Shown one piece after another: positions 7,588-16,115 of a stretch of DNA of 64,000 bases (positions within the stretch are counted from its first letter, which is position 1; each line of letters begins with the position of its first letter). The stretch comes from TMED23 sp964566055 (lineage in GTDB: Bacteria > Pseudomonadota > Alphaproteobacteria > Rhodospirillales > UBA2165), in assembly GCA_964566055.1 (NCBI GenBank), contig CAZMHI010000017.1, positions 1 through 64,000 of the forward strand. Direction: 5' to 3'. The notes under the pieces are model-generated. The model was not told the DNA's origin and did not search any database. It was given only the letters and a program-made list of their open reading frames with translations. The position numbers and the translations under genes were made by a program.

Positions 7588-9255
7588 ATGAGTGATATTG
7601 AACATATTCTGGAAACCGCCCTGGTTCACCAGCGTGCTGGCGAACTGGCCGAGGCGGCGGAGATATACCGCAAAGTGCTGGAGATTGAGCCTGCCCAAGC
7701 CGATGCCTTACATTTACTGGGTATGGTAGCGCATGCTCAACAAGATAGTAACCAGGCTATCGAACTAATAGAAAAGGCGATCTTGCTCGAACCCTTGACC
7801 GCCGATTATCATATCAATATCGCTTCGGTATTTATGGCACTTGGCAGGACAGCTGACGCTAAGACACATGCCAAGACAGCGGTAAAAATAAATGGCCAGG
7901 CCAGCAAGGCTTATTTCAATCTTGGCAATGCCTTATTTGCCGAAGGCAGCGTCGAAGATGCCGTACAGGCGTTTAAACAGGCTCTTGATCTGGAACCGGG
8001 AAATCAATTCTATTGGGCCAATTATCTCTTTGCCCTGAATTTCTCCGCTGCGGCTTCGCCGGAAGATATTTTTGGCGCCAATAAATCCTGGGGTGAGCAA
8101 TTAATAGAAGATGGGACACCGCCGTCGGAATTTGCCCCAGAATTCATTAATGATCTAACGGCCGGCCGCCGCCTTCGGCTGGCTTATTTTCTGCCCGAGC
8201 TTGATACCCATGTCACCAGCCGGTTTTTGCGTCCCATGCTTGCTGCGCATAATAAAGCAGATTTTGAAATTTATCTCTATGGCCACCGGGTTGATGGCGC
8301 CGAGCCGCCAGCAAGTATCGTCGACGAAGCTGATCACTGGATCGATGTTAGTGGAAAATCAGCGGCTGAGATTGCGGCGCTTATGCGCGCCGATGAAATT
8401 GATATCCTGGCGCATCCGTGCACCTTTAAATCGCGCTACCGGGAGGTGTTGGCTTACCGTGCCGCGCCGGTGCAAATCGCCTGCACCAATCTGGTTTCAA
8501 CCACCGGCCTGACTGCGACCGACTATTTAATTACCGATGATTTTATATCGCCCCCAGATGCCGGCGACGAGTTATACACCGAGCAGCTGATCCGCCTCAG
8601 CGGTTTTAATACCTATCAACAGCCGGAAGATGGGGGCGAGGTCACGCCGCTGCCGGCGGCAGCGAACGGTTATACTACCTTTGGCTCCTGCAATAATATC
8701 GCCAAGCTGAGCCCGGAGGTGATTAAAATTTGGGCAGAGATTTTGGTAAAATCTCCAAAGTCAAAATTGCTGCTTAAGCACCGGGCGTTTGATGATGCCG
8801 GACGCCGGGAGCTCATCATTGAGGCGTTTGCGGCGCATAATATTACCGAAGGTCGATTAAGCTTCGAAGGCTTCACTGCTGATGCCACTGCTTATCTCAG
8901 CGTCTATAATAAAATTGATATCGCCTTGGACCCCTTTCCCTTTGGTGGCGGCACCGTCAGCTATGAAGCGCTCTGGATGGGGGTGCCAGTAGTAACCCTG
9001 GCAGGAGAAGTGTTTATGGGGCGGCTCACCGGTTCATTGTTGAATCGGCTCGGCTTGGATCAATGTATCACCAGTTCGGCAGCAGATTATGTTACGGCAG
9101 CGCTCCAGCTCGCAGGTGATCAAGAAGTGCTGGCGAAAATGCGCCAGGGCTTAAGAGCACAGGCCGTTGACACCATCTTTGATGCCAAATCTCATGTCAG
9201 CGAGCTTGAAGACGCTTATAAACAGGCGTGGCGGGTCCATTGCGGCGATCCGTAG
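7588..9255 (+). CDS. TPR protein with SPINDLY/OGT-like glycosyltransferase domain, divergent copy
   Basis: A 555-residue protein. Four to five tetratricopeptide repeats cover about 1-150 and a GT41-type catalytic region covers about 190-550. The first catalytic block keeps a His (ELDTHVTSRF), and the donor-site block DPFPFGGGTVSYEALWMGVP is intact. However, the highly conserved D-L-x-G-H-S and WLGYP stretches of the family are replaced by LAHPCTFKSRY and CTNLVSTTG. Family members add sugars to protein Ser/Thr; the alphaproteobacterial TPR relative FlmG glycosylates flagellin. A second, more canonical copy is at 33983. The acceptor is unknown. Confidence 0.85.
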   Translation: MSDIEHILETALVHQRAGELAEAAEIYRKVLEIEPAQADALHLLGMVAHAQQDSNQAIELIEKAILLEPLTADYHINIASVFMALGRTADAKTHAKTAVKINGQASKAYFNLGNALFAEGSVEDAVQAFKQALDLEPGNQFYWANYLFALNFSAAASPEDIFGANKSWGEQLIEDGTPPSEFAPEFINDLTAGRRLRLAYFLPELDTHVTSRFLRPMLAAHNKADFEIYLYGHRVDGAEPPASIVDEADHWIDVSGKSAAEIAALMRADEIDILAHPCTFKSRYREVLAYRAAPVQIACTNLVSTTGLTATDYLITDDFISPPDAGDELYTEQLIRLSGFNTYQQPEDGGEVTPLPAAANGYTTFGSCNNIAKLSPEVIKIWAEILVKSPKSKLLLKHRAFDDAGRRELIIEAFAAHNITEGRLSFEGFTADATAYLSVYNKIDIALDPFPFGGGTVSYEALWMGVPVVTLAGEVFMGRLTGSLLNRLGLDQCITSSAADYVTAALQLAGDQEVLAKMRQGLRAQAVDTIFDAKSHVSELEDAYKQAWRVHCGDP

Positions 9256-9266
9256 CGTACCTGATA

Positions 9267-9280
9267 TTGACATCGGTCAA
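9267..9280. promoter_or_regulatory. Short palindrome upstream of the acyl-CoA dehydrogenase gene
   Basis: TTGAC-ATCG-GTCAA is a perfect inverted repeat with 5-bp arms, located between the glycosyltransferase stop and the acyl-CoA dehydrogenase start, about 95 bp upstream of the latter. It has the size of a dimeric repressor operator. Five-bp arms can occur by chance, so this is only a candidate. Confidence 0.25.
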
Positions 9281-9374
9281 TGAAGGGCCAAGCCCGTCGG
9301 CCTAGCATCCTTATGTGCAGCGTGAACCAACAGAAATCTGTGCCACTCGCTGTCGACATGGGGAGAAAATCAAA

Positions 9375-10616
9375 ATGGATATGGCGATAGAAGGTCTGGC
9401 TGAAGAACATCAGATGCTTTGGCAGAGTGTGCATGACTTTGTCGATGATGTAATCAAACCCTTTATCAAGGAAGACCCGGACCGGGAATGGAACACCACG
9501 CCGGAAGACCGGGTGCCACGGGAAATTTTTGAAGCCGTCGACAAGCTCGGCATTCGCTGTATCGGCGTGCCGGAAAAATTCGGTGGAGTCGAGGTTGATC
9601 CAAGCACCGAAGCGCTGGTGTGCACTCTGGTCGCCATGGAGCTGGCGCGGGGCGATTGCGGGCTGGCGGATAAATTAATCCAGACCTGGAAATTGTCGGT
9701 GTTGATCCGCACCTACGCATCCGAGCGAATTCAGGAAGAATGGTTTCCCAAGATCGTGGCCGATCCAACATTCCTGATGGGCCATGCCGTCTCGGAACCG
9801 CGCGGCTCATCTGACCGCTGGCTGCCCTATAACGTGCCTGAATCCAATATGGATACGAGAGCGGTTTTCGATAATGGCGAATGGGTCTTGAACGGCGTTA
9901 AACATTTCATCACCAATGGCTATGATGGCAATCTGTTTATTGTTTACGCCAACACAAATTCAGATGTTGGTGTCCTCGAAGGCACCTCCAGTTTTGTCGT
10001 GCCCCGGAATACGCCCGGTGTCAGCATCGCCCGCTGTAACGAGACCATCGGCGCCCGGTTGATGAACAATGGTGAAATTGTGCTCGAAGATGTCCGCCTG
10101 CCGGAAGACCATCTATTGGTAAAAGATGAAGGCCTGCCCAAGGCCGAGATTGTTTTCTACCGGCTCGGCAAACTTTTGCAGGCAGCTAAAAATATCGGGG
10201 TGGGCCAGGATGCCTTTGACACCACGGCGGACTGGGTTCAAGAGCACGTTCAGGGCGGCAAAATATTGATCAAACATCAGGCGGTTGCAACCAGAGTCGC
10301 CGATATGAAAATCAGACTGGAGGCCGTGCGGTCGTTCCTGTTTCGCGTCGCCTTTGCCCTCGACCGGGATGATCCGGAAGCCCTCAATCTGTGCAACATG
10401 CTGAAAGTGTTCGCCGCCAATGAGGTTATTCACATCTGCCGTCAGGGACTTGAACTTCATGGCGGCTATGGCTCGATGATGGAAATGGGTTATGAAAAAC
10501 TGATGCGTGATGCGCTGATGTTTCCGCATATGGATGGCAGCGAAGACCTCTGCGCCTTCCGCATTATTAAAAAAATGTATCCGGATACCGCCGGAACTTA
10601 CGCCGGCGGGGATTAG
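9375..10616 (+). CDS. Acyl-CoA dehydrogenase family flavoprotein
   Basis: A 413-residue protein with the complete acyl-CoA dehydrogenase fold: helical N-terminal domain (about 1-125), central beta domain (FLMGHAVSEPRGSSD, the flavin/substrate segment, around residues 130-145) and C-terminal helical domain with LELHGGYGSMMEMGYEKLMRD. Such enzymes oxidise acyl-CoA thioesters to enoyl-CoA using FAD and pass electrons to ETF. I use the ATG at 9375, preceded by GGGGAG, rather than the upstream in-frame start that would add 20 unrelated residues. No ETF or acyl-CoA partner gene is adjacent, so the substrate is open. Confidence 0.9.
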   Translation: MDMAIEGLAEEHQMLWQSVHDFVDDVIKPFIKEDPDREWNTTPEDRVPREIFEAVDKLGIRCIGVPEKFGGVEVDPSTEALVCTLVAMELARGDCGLADKLIQTWKLSVLIRTYASERIQEEWFPKIVADPTFLMGHAVSEPRGSSDRWLPYNVPESNMDTRAVFDNGEWVLNGVKHFITNGYDGNLFIVYANTNSDVGVLEGTSSFVVPRNTPGVSIARCNETIGARLMNNGEIVLEDVRLPEDHLLVKDEGLPKAEIVFYRLGKLLQAAKNIGVGQDAFDTTADWVQEHVQGGKILIKHQAVATRVADMKIRLEAVRSFLFRVAFALDRDDPEALNLCNMLKVFAANEVIHICRQGLELHGGYGSMMEMGYEKLMRDALMFPHMDGSEDLCAFRIIKKMYPDTAGTYAGGD

Positions 10617-10651
10617 GGTAATCGGCTATTTTTTGGGCCGGGTTTTACCAG

Positions 10652-11254
10652 TTAGAGGGTGGCTTTTAGCGGTGCGGAATTTGTTCCGACTGCTGCTTCG
10701 AATTTTTTCCCAACTTCCTTTATCAAATGATCAGGTTGTTCGAATACAGTAAGAATAAAATCGGAATCCTTGCCGTTCTCAGTCAGAGGCAATCGCAAAA
10801 ACAGGTCGGCAGAATCTAGTAAAAATGTCTTGGCATGAGTTTTTGCAAAAACGAGTGGAGATTTAACTTCGTAAGCCAGGCAGTAGGATTTGTAATTTTC
10901 GTCAGACACGACTTTTGGTTCAACTTCTTTTACATTCTTGCCGGTCATTTCCTGTTTGGTAATTTCTGCGCATTTTGTTCCCCAATAACGATAAATAAAC
11001 TCAGGACCTTCCGGAACTACGTCGACCATCATGCAATAGGGAACGGTATCTGCACCTAGTTCCAACAATGCAAAGTTTTTTTTATTAGCAGCAAATTTTC
11101 CGTTACGACGTGAATTCCAATAATCCAGAACAGCTGCAAGGCGCGGGTAATTTTGCCGGTTTACAGGTAGAGTGAAAAACTCAACTGCTTCCGCCGCATC
11201 ACTAAAGACTTTTTGGCTTGAAGATATGACTTCTGATTGTGGGCTTTTGACCAA
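10652..11254 (-). CDS. PAS_5-family single-domain PAS protein
   Basis: A 200-residue protein with no membrane segment or output domain. The centre (about 40-150) matches the PAS_5 family typical of alphaproteobacteria: YWNSRRNGKFAANKKNF at the start, then FIYRYWGTKCAEITKQEMTG and a run ending FLRLPLTENGKDSDFILTV. Such proteins are presumed ligand or redox sensors of unknown partner. The frame begins with TTG after a weak AGG site, so the start is uncertain. It lies upstream, on the same strand, of the UbiD/RidA unit's 3' end, 125 bp away, and could be read from the same transcript. Confidence 0.75.
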   Translation of the reverse strand: MVKSPQSEVISSSQKVFSDAAEAVEFFTLPVNRQNYPRLAAVLDYWNSRRNGKFAANKKNFALLELGADTVPYCMMVDVVPEGPEFIYRYWGTKCAEITKQEMTGKNVKEVEPKVVSDENYKSYCLAYEVKSPLVFAKTHAKTFLLDSADLFLRLPLTENGKDSDFILTVFEQPDHLIKEVGKKFEAAVGTNSAPLKATL

Positions 11255-11378
11255 TTGATTGCCTATTTTTCTCGACCGCCGCCAAATTAACTAACTTCTT
11301 AATAGGTATGAATAATATAGTATGTTTCAAGTGGCCAAACAAACTTTGTCAAAGGCTGATACCGTTCAAACTCGGGCG

Positions 11379-12701
11379 TTAGGCCAAATAATCCTCTATA
11401 TTAATTGACGCATTGATAACTTCGGCTCGTTGATAATCGTCTTTTTTGCCCAGCGGACAGGTTGCATCAATCGCCAGCTTCGATTTGTAATGGCGGTTCG
11501 GATCGCGCGAAAAGCCCATGACGTTTTTAATAATGTTAACATCTTCCTCCAGCCGTGACCGGGTCACCACGGCCCACATCACGTCGTTCATATTTCCTGG
11601 ATCAACATCGGCGTCGACGGCGATGCAGACTTTGACAAAGGGCACCTCACCGAACGCAGCGAGGATTACGTTCATTGGTTCACCATCAAATCTTTTGTCG
11701 ATTTGGATAACGCAGATCATTAGAAACGGATCGAGGGAAACATCTTTCACGCCGGAAGCTGCTTTTTGGGCAGCTTTAAGCACGTCCGCCATGCGAGGCA
11801 GGGACAGTAGGATATTTTCATCCCCCGAGCCGGATAGGATCGCCTGAAAAATCGGGTCTTTGCGGGAGGTCATCCGGTTAACTTGGAAGATGTGACGCTC
11901 TTCGATCTCCGGATAATAGCCGAGCCAGTCACCAATCGGACCTTCGGGCTCTAATCTGTCCGGCAGTATTTCGCCTTCGAGAATAATTTCCGCATGGGCG
12001 GGCACGTCAACATCAATGGTGTCGCCTTTTACCAGTTCCAGCGGCTCACCCCGGAGCCCGCCGGCCAGCTCAAATTCATCAACCAGTGTATGCGAGGCAG
12101 TCGCCAGCATCTCCACTGGATGGAGACCGATGGCGACAGCCATTTCCGTCGGTTTCCCCAGTTTTATTCGTTTTTGAAATATTTCGTAGCCGTGAGTGCT
12201 GGGCAGCATCCGCAGTGCGAGTTCGTTCTTACTTTTTAACTGCAGACTATAATAGCCGGCATTCTGCTTACCTGTTTCCGGATCCTTTTGGATACAGGCA
12301 CCGCCCGTGATATAAGGACCGCCATCATGCTCGTGGTAGGTCAAAATTGGCAGCTTGGTGAGATCGACATTGTCCTCGGTTATCTCTTTTACTGGCGCCT
12401 TGTCGATGATTACTGGCGGCACGGTTTGTAAAGACCGTTCACCAAGCCAGGTGGCGATATCTCGATTGCCGCAGTTCAGGGCGGTCTCGATCCATGATCG
12501 TGAGGCCAAGGTATTGCCGATCACACTCATTGAACTGCCAGCTATATTTTCAAACAGCAATGCCTTATGACGTTGCACAGATTTTTTCAATAAAGCCGGA
12601 GCTTCCGTTTTTGCATCAACTTTTTTTTCAATGCGGAGAAGTTCACCGGCTTCCCGTGTTTTATTGAGGTAGGTTCGGAGATCTTTTTCAATTGAAGGCA
12701 T
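11379..12701 (-). CDS. UbiD-family prenylated-FMN-dependent decarboxylase
   Basis: A 440-residue protein matching UbiD along its length, including the hallmark EGPIGDWLGYYPEIEE (family G-P-x-G-x-x-x-GYY) and the preceding DRLEPEGP. UbiD enzymes reversibly decarboxylate aromatic or alpha,beta-unsaturated acids using prenylated FMN, which needs a UbiX prenyltransferase; none is in the window. I use the ATG at 12701 (AAAGGATT upstream) rather than an in-frame TTG two codons earlier. It is third in a unit with a flavin split-barrel protein and a triple-RidA protein, a context of a small catabolic pathway rather than ubiquinone synthesis. Confidence 0.9.
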   Translation of the reverse strand: MPSIEKDLRTYLNKTREAGELLRIEKKVDAKTEAPALLKKSVQRHKALLFENIAGSSMSVIGNTLASRSWIETALNCGNRDIATWLGERSLQTVPPVIIDKAPVKEITEDNVDLTKLPILTYHEHDGGPYITGGACIQKDPETGKQNAGYYSLQLKSKNELALRMLPSTHGYEIFQKRIKLGKPTEMAVAIGLHPVEMLATASHTLVDEFELAGGLRGEPLELVKGDTIDVDVPAHAEIILEGEILPDRLEPEGPIGDWLGYYPEIEERHIFQVNRMTSRKDPIFQAILSGSGDENILLSLPRMADVLKAAQKAASGVKDVSLDPFLMICVIQIDKRFDGEPMNVILAAFGEVPFVKVCIAVDADVDPGNMNDVMWAVVTRSRLEEDVNIIKNVMGFSRDPNRHYKSKLAIDATCPLGKKDDYQRAEVINASINIEDYLA

Positions 12702-12722
12702 TTTCAATCCTTTAAAATATAG

Positions 12723-13985
12723 CTAGCGCGCAGCGGTGACGTCGATCTGAAACAGAGCCCCGGGCCGAGTAATGGCCGGAAGTTGGACGAAAGTACTGAC
12801 CGGCGGATTGGCGACTAGATGCGGCGCATGCTGCTCGTAATACTCGACCTCGGCTTTGCGCATTTTCGGATAGTCCTCGATGTGCTTAAGCATCATCAAG
12901 GTCTTGACGATTTTGTCCATTGAACTGCCGGCGGCCTCCAAATTGGCCCGCACTTTATCGAGGGCAGAATTTATCTGCTGCCCAACCGTTTCGCCGTCGC
13001 CGTCACAGCCCGATAAAAACACCAGATTTCCGGCCGTGGCGCTGGCGGAAGCTGCCGCATCGCCCGGGACAATTTTAACCTGCCAATTTGGGTCTTGAGT
13101 GTTGGCCACACCCATGGCTTCAACTTCGACCAGGAATTCAGGCCTCGGCAGCTCGTCAACGATGATCGCGGTGCTGGCGGGCAGATTATCGCCAATATCC
13201 GGTACATGCTGCTGATAAAAGGCCCGCTCGATCTCCCGGTAGCGCGCCAGCTCGTTCAAATCTTTAAGGAACACATTGGTTTTGACCACACTCGCCAGTG
13301 AGCCGCCGGTTTCCTCCATGCCGATCTTGATTTTCTCCAGCACGATTTCGCTTTGCTCGACAAAATCCATGGTCTCGACTTTTACAGTATCGTGGTCGAG
13401 CGCCTGACAGCCTGATACAATGACCAGCTCGCCGACCACCTGAGTGCGGGCGAACTTGGCGTGTTCCTTGGGCACATGGGGATAGGCCAATTCCTTGCCG
13501 CCCCAAAATTCCGGATAATAAATTACACCCCAATCAGGCGCTTCGCGATCCAGGGCGGCAATCACTTCATACTCGACCAGATATTCGGGCCGGGCGAGTT
13601 CGGGTATCACCATCAACGTCGCCGCCGGCGGTTGTTCGATCAGCAGTGGCGCATGCTTTTCATAATATTCTGTTTCGGCTTTACGCACCGCCTGATAGTC
13701 ATCCAGGCTGCGCACCAGGAAAAAGGTTTTGACGATATTGGCCATCGAGCTGCCGGCGGCTTCCAGGGCCTTCCTGGCTTTCTCGAGCGCCACCGTAACT
13801 TGATCACCGGCATTGTCCGGCGCCGGCTGACCCGAAAGCGTATCCTGGCCGCCGCAGCCGGAGACAAATAAGAGATTGCCAATGGCGATGCTTTGGGCGA
13901 ATTTCGGATGTTCCTTCGGCACTTCCGGATAGGCCAGCCGTTTGCCTTCCCAATAGGCCGGATTATATTTTAAAGACCAATCCAT
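12723..13985 (-). CDS. Single-chain protein of three tandem RidA (YjgF/UK114) domains
   Basis: A 420-residue protein made of three consecutive RidA-like domains (about 1-145, 146-290, 295-420). Domains 1 and 2 each begin with a Y-x-P-x-[FY]W-G/E-x-K-LAYP-x-VPKEH lead and all three carry a V-[FI]-[LV]-SG-C and a GSSM/GSLA-x-IVKT motif. RidA normally forms a trimer of single domains with active sites at the interfaces, so this chain may fold as a covalent trimer. By eye, the Arg that binds the imino acid carboxylate in RidA is Ala or Ser in all three, placing it with the Rid groups lacking imine deaminase activity. The ATG at 13985 follows GGAGGCGAGAAG. Confidence 0.88.
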   Translation of the reverse strand: MDWSLKYNPAYWEGKRLAYPEVPKEHPKFAQSIAIGNLLFVSGCGGQDTLSGQPAPDNAGDQVTVALEKARKALEAAGSSMANIVKTFFLVRSLDDYQAVRKAETEYYEKHAPLLIEQPPAATLMVIPELARPEYLVEYEVIAALDREAPDWGVIYYPEFWGGKELAYPHVPKEHAKFARTQVVGELVIVSGCQALDHDTVKVETMDFVEQSEIVLEKIKIGMEETGGSLASVVKTNVFLKDLNELARYREIERAFYQQHVPDIGDNLPASTAIIVDELPRPEFLVEVEAMGVANTQDPNWQVKIVPGDAAASASATAGNLVFLSGCDGDGETVGQQINSALDKVRANLEAAGSSMDKIVKTLMMLKHIEDYPKMRKAEVEYYEQHAPHLVANPPVSTFVQLPAITRPGALFQIDVTAAR

Positions 13986-14015
13986 CTTCTCGCCTCCATT
14001 TATTCTCATTATACA

Positions 14016-14399
14016 TTACAGCTGGGTTGTTACGTTCTCGACGCTAATCACCAACGCACCGCGCGCCCAAGGAAAGAGCTCTTTAACCTCATCTACAATG
14101 GCGCCAATGGTGACGATTTCACCGGTGCCGGTAATCTCGCAGCCCTGGCCGGGTGTGCGGGAGCCGTGCACTTGACGGGACGCAATCAGCAGTGACACCC
14201 GATTGTCCTGGGCCAAATTTTTCTCGGTCTGATGATAGCTGCCGGCAGGTATAACAATGGTCTCGTCCCGGAGGCCCAATTTCCGGACATAGTCGCCCCA
14301 GTTGCCGACCACATGCGGGCCGTCTTCACCCTTGGTGGTGATGGCCACAAATTCAGTCTTTTTCCATAAGTCGTAATAGACGTCGTCGAATTTAGCCAT
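14016..14399 (-). CDS. Pyridoxamine 5'-phosphate oxidase-like flavin split-barrel protein
   Basis: A 127-residue protein of the FMN-binding split-barrel fold. The N terminus FVAITTKGEDGPHVVGNWGD and the centre ETIVIPAGSYHQTEKNL are typical of small flavin- or F420-type oxidoreductases. It is followed 30 bp on by the triple-RidA gene and then the UbiD-type gene, so the three probably form an operon. It might bind FMN for redox chemistry in the same pathway. The start chosen, ATG 14399, has GGGGGGAAATT upstream; a longer frame adds a hydrophobic stretch without family character. Confidence 0.8.
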   Translation of the reverse strand: MAKFDDVYYDLWKKTEFVAITTKGEDGPHVVGNWGDYVRKLGLRDETIVIPAGSYHQTEKNLAQDNRVSLLIASRQVHGSRTPGQGCEITGTGEIVTIGAIVDEVKELFPWARGALVISVENVTTQL

Positions 14400-14499
14400 G
14401 TCAATTTCCCCCCTAATAAATTTGTCAGGTGAGCTTAGCCGAGGTGGCAGCAAAAGGCACCACAAACTCTGCCTCAATAGAAAAACACTAAAATAACAC

Positions 14500-14528
14500 T
14501 TGACTATCACAAATAATATTAGTATAAA
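14500..14528 (+). promoter_or_regulatory. Sigma70-like promoter
   Basis: TTGACT (14500-14505), a 17-bp spacer, and TATAAA (14523-14528) fit the vegetative consensus with one or two mismatches in each box. Transcription would start near 14535, just upstream of the small gene at 14560. It lies in the AT-rich gap between two divergent units. Confidence 0.6.
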
Positions 14529-14534
14529 AACACA

Positions 14535-14548
14535 TCTATAATTATAGA
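14535..14548. promoter_or_regulatory. Palindrome at the predicted transcription start
   Basis: TCTATAATTATAGA is a perfect 14-bp palindrome immediately after the -10 box of the promoter at 14500-14528. A dimeric repressor bound here would block initiation, which is why I list it as a candidate operator. Its AT-rich composition makes chance occurrence more likely. Confidence 0.35.
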
Positions 14549-14559
14549 AAGAACACAAA

Positions 14560-14760
14560 ATGAGTAATTTTGTACTATATTCAGGACTAAATTTTGATAT
14601 TCCGTCATATACCCTGAGGAGCAATAAATGGCGGAAATCAGCCAGTTATTTTACTAATTGGCTCAGCAATACGGTGGATGGCTGGCTGGACCGCTCAATG
14701 CCGGAGGCCGCCAGTGCCTTCGACTTGGACCAGGCGCACCGTGATTTGAAAATCGGCTAA
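14560..14760 (+). CDS. Small hypothetical protein
   Basis: A 66-residue frame that I do not recognise. The second half (NWLSNTVDGWLDRSMPEAASAFDLDQAHRDLKIG region) has protein-like composition and normal codon use; the first 20 residues are less convincing. A good promoter ends about 30 bp upstream and the next gene starts 19 bp after its stop, so it could be the first gene of a two-gene unit. The ribosome binding site (AGAAAGAAC) is weak, and a GAGGAG at 14619 would instead serve a 9-codon frame. Confidence 0.4.
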   Translation: MSNFVLYSGLNFDIPSYTLRSNKWRKSASYFTNWLSNTVDGWLDRSMPEAASAFDLDQAHRDLKIG

Positions 14761-14779
14761 CGAATGAAAGGCAGGAAAC

Positions 14780-15223
14780 ATGGTTTTTTTAGATAAATAC
14801 CAGGCAGTCGAGATTGAACGTCCCCCGGGAGAAGATGCCCTTGAGCGGGCTAAGCGTAAATTGATCAACGCCATCAAAGGGCAAATTGAGAATGTCAAAA
14901 ATCCCGGTCAACTTAACGGCCGCGGCAAACCAATCCGCGACTGGTCGTTCCGCGATGATGACGGGAATTTGTATACTCAAATCAGGTTTGGCACCCGGCC
15001 CATTGAATTCCAATCCGGCAAGTCTTTCGAAATGGCCTCGCCGGAAGAAATGATCCCCTTCTATAATGATGTTATCGAAGCTGTTGAAACCGGTGAGCTT
15101 GACGACATCATCGAAAAAGCCCGTAAGATCGGCGCTCGTGGACGCGGTCAAAAGCGGGGGCGCGGACACAAGCGGGGGCATGGCAGAGGTGGCCGGCGTC
15201 ATGGAAAACAGGAAGAATCGTAA
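14780..15223 (+). CDS. Hypothetical protein with Arg/Gly/His-rich basic tail
   Basis: A 147-residue protein of unknown family. Residues 1-115 look folded and mildly acidic, with two helical stretches (about 18-40 and 88-112). The last 30 residues are an RG/KRG/HGR repeat such as GARGRGQKRGRG, a low-complexity tail often seen in nucleic-acid or polyphosphate binding proteins. AGGAAAC precedes the ATG. It converges on the DUF547 gene, whose stop lies 16 bp further. RNA or DNA binding is an inference from the tail only. Confidence 0.7.
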   Translation: MVFLDKYQAVEIERPPGEDALERAKRKLINAIKGQIENVKNPGQLNGRGKPIRDWSFRDDDGNLYTQIRFGTRPIEFQSGKSFEMASPEEMIPFYNDVIEAVETGELDDIIEKARKIGARGRGQKRGRGHKRGHGRGGRRHGKQEES

Positions 15224-15238
15224 CTCATCACAAGAGTC

Positions 15239-16093
15239 TTACTTGGCTTCGTTTAAATCCCAGTCATAGTGATAGCCCCAAATATCCCGCATTTTGTCCA
15301 AGCGGGTCCTCAGTTTCGGGGAGGCGTATTTTTTTAAATGGGCGATGATTTCCTTATAGTTGCGTCCAAAATCGTCGGCATACCATTTATAAATGCTGGA
15401 CGTGCCGAGCCTGCCTTCCTCGTCAAACCAGACGCCGCGGTCACTGGCGACATATATCTTAGCCGCATCGTCCATTTGAGCATTTACGTTGGCAGCAGTA
15501 TACGGCAGCGGCCGCAGTTCCGGACACCCCCAAGCCGCGCAATTTAGGACATAGTGAAGACGCGGATCCTGCCAGATCGGCCGCAATATCCGGTGTTCTA
15601 TGTCGTCGAGACTGATCTTTTCTCCCTCGACTGTCACCAGCTTCTTTCCCCACGGTCCGACCGAGAAAAATCCGGGTGAGATACCAATTTTCAAGATGCT
15701 TTCCACCGGATAGTGATCAAGCACCACTTTAACGGTCAAAGCATTGTAGAAATTTATCCAGTACGGCAGCTGTTGCGGGCGGGACAACCGGCTCACCGGA
15801 CGGGCGGCGAGATAGGTCAGATAGCGCTCCAAAGAGGATTTATCTTCCGGTGTGACTTTGCTGTATTTGAGGAGATTGACGCCGTCACCTACTTCTACCA
15901 GATAGGTGTCGAGAAACTGCCGCCACGGCGTATGATCTATTTGGACAGCAGATTTCGGATCATGGGCCGCCCATCGTTCCCAGAGTTTGGCCTCGGGTGC
16001 GGCGCGCAGAGGATTTGGATTGAATACTAAAAAAACGGCAAATAGAACGAGCAGGAATCGCAATCGAGGTCTCCGGCAATTCGGTAAAGTCAC
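15239..16093 (-). CDS. DUF547-family secreted protein
   Basis: A 284-residue protein with an N-terminal signal-like segment (basic residues then LRFLLVLFAVFLVFNPNPLRAA, likely cleaved after Ala-Ala). The rest matches DUF547: WINFYNALTVKVVLDHYP in the centre and LHYVLNCAAWGCPELRPLPY about 60 residues later. The family is widespread in marine proteobacteria and has a papain-like or transglutaminase-like fold by prediction; no reaction is established. It ends 22 bp downstream of the DUF3750 gene's end region and is likely co-transcribed with it. Confidence 0.88.
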   Translation of the reverse strand: MTLPNCRRPRLRFLLVLFAVFLVFNPNPLRAAPEAKLWERWAAHDPKSAVQIDHTPWRQFLDTYLVEVGDGVNLLKYSKVTPEDKSSLERYLTYLAARPVSRLSRPQQLPYWINFYNALTVKVVLDHYPVESILKIGISPGFFSVGPWGKKLVTVEGEKISLDDIEHRILRPIWQDPRLHYVLNCAAWGCPELRPLPYTAANVNAQMDDAAKIYVASDRGVWFDEEGRLGTSSIYKWYADDFGRNYKEIIAHLKKYASPKLRTRLDKMRDIWGYHYDWDLNEAK

Positions 16094-16115
16094 TAAATGG
16101 GGCAGATGGTATAAA

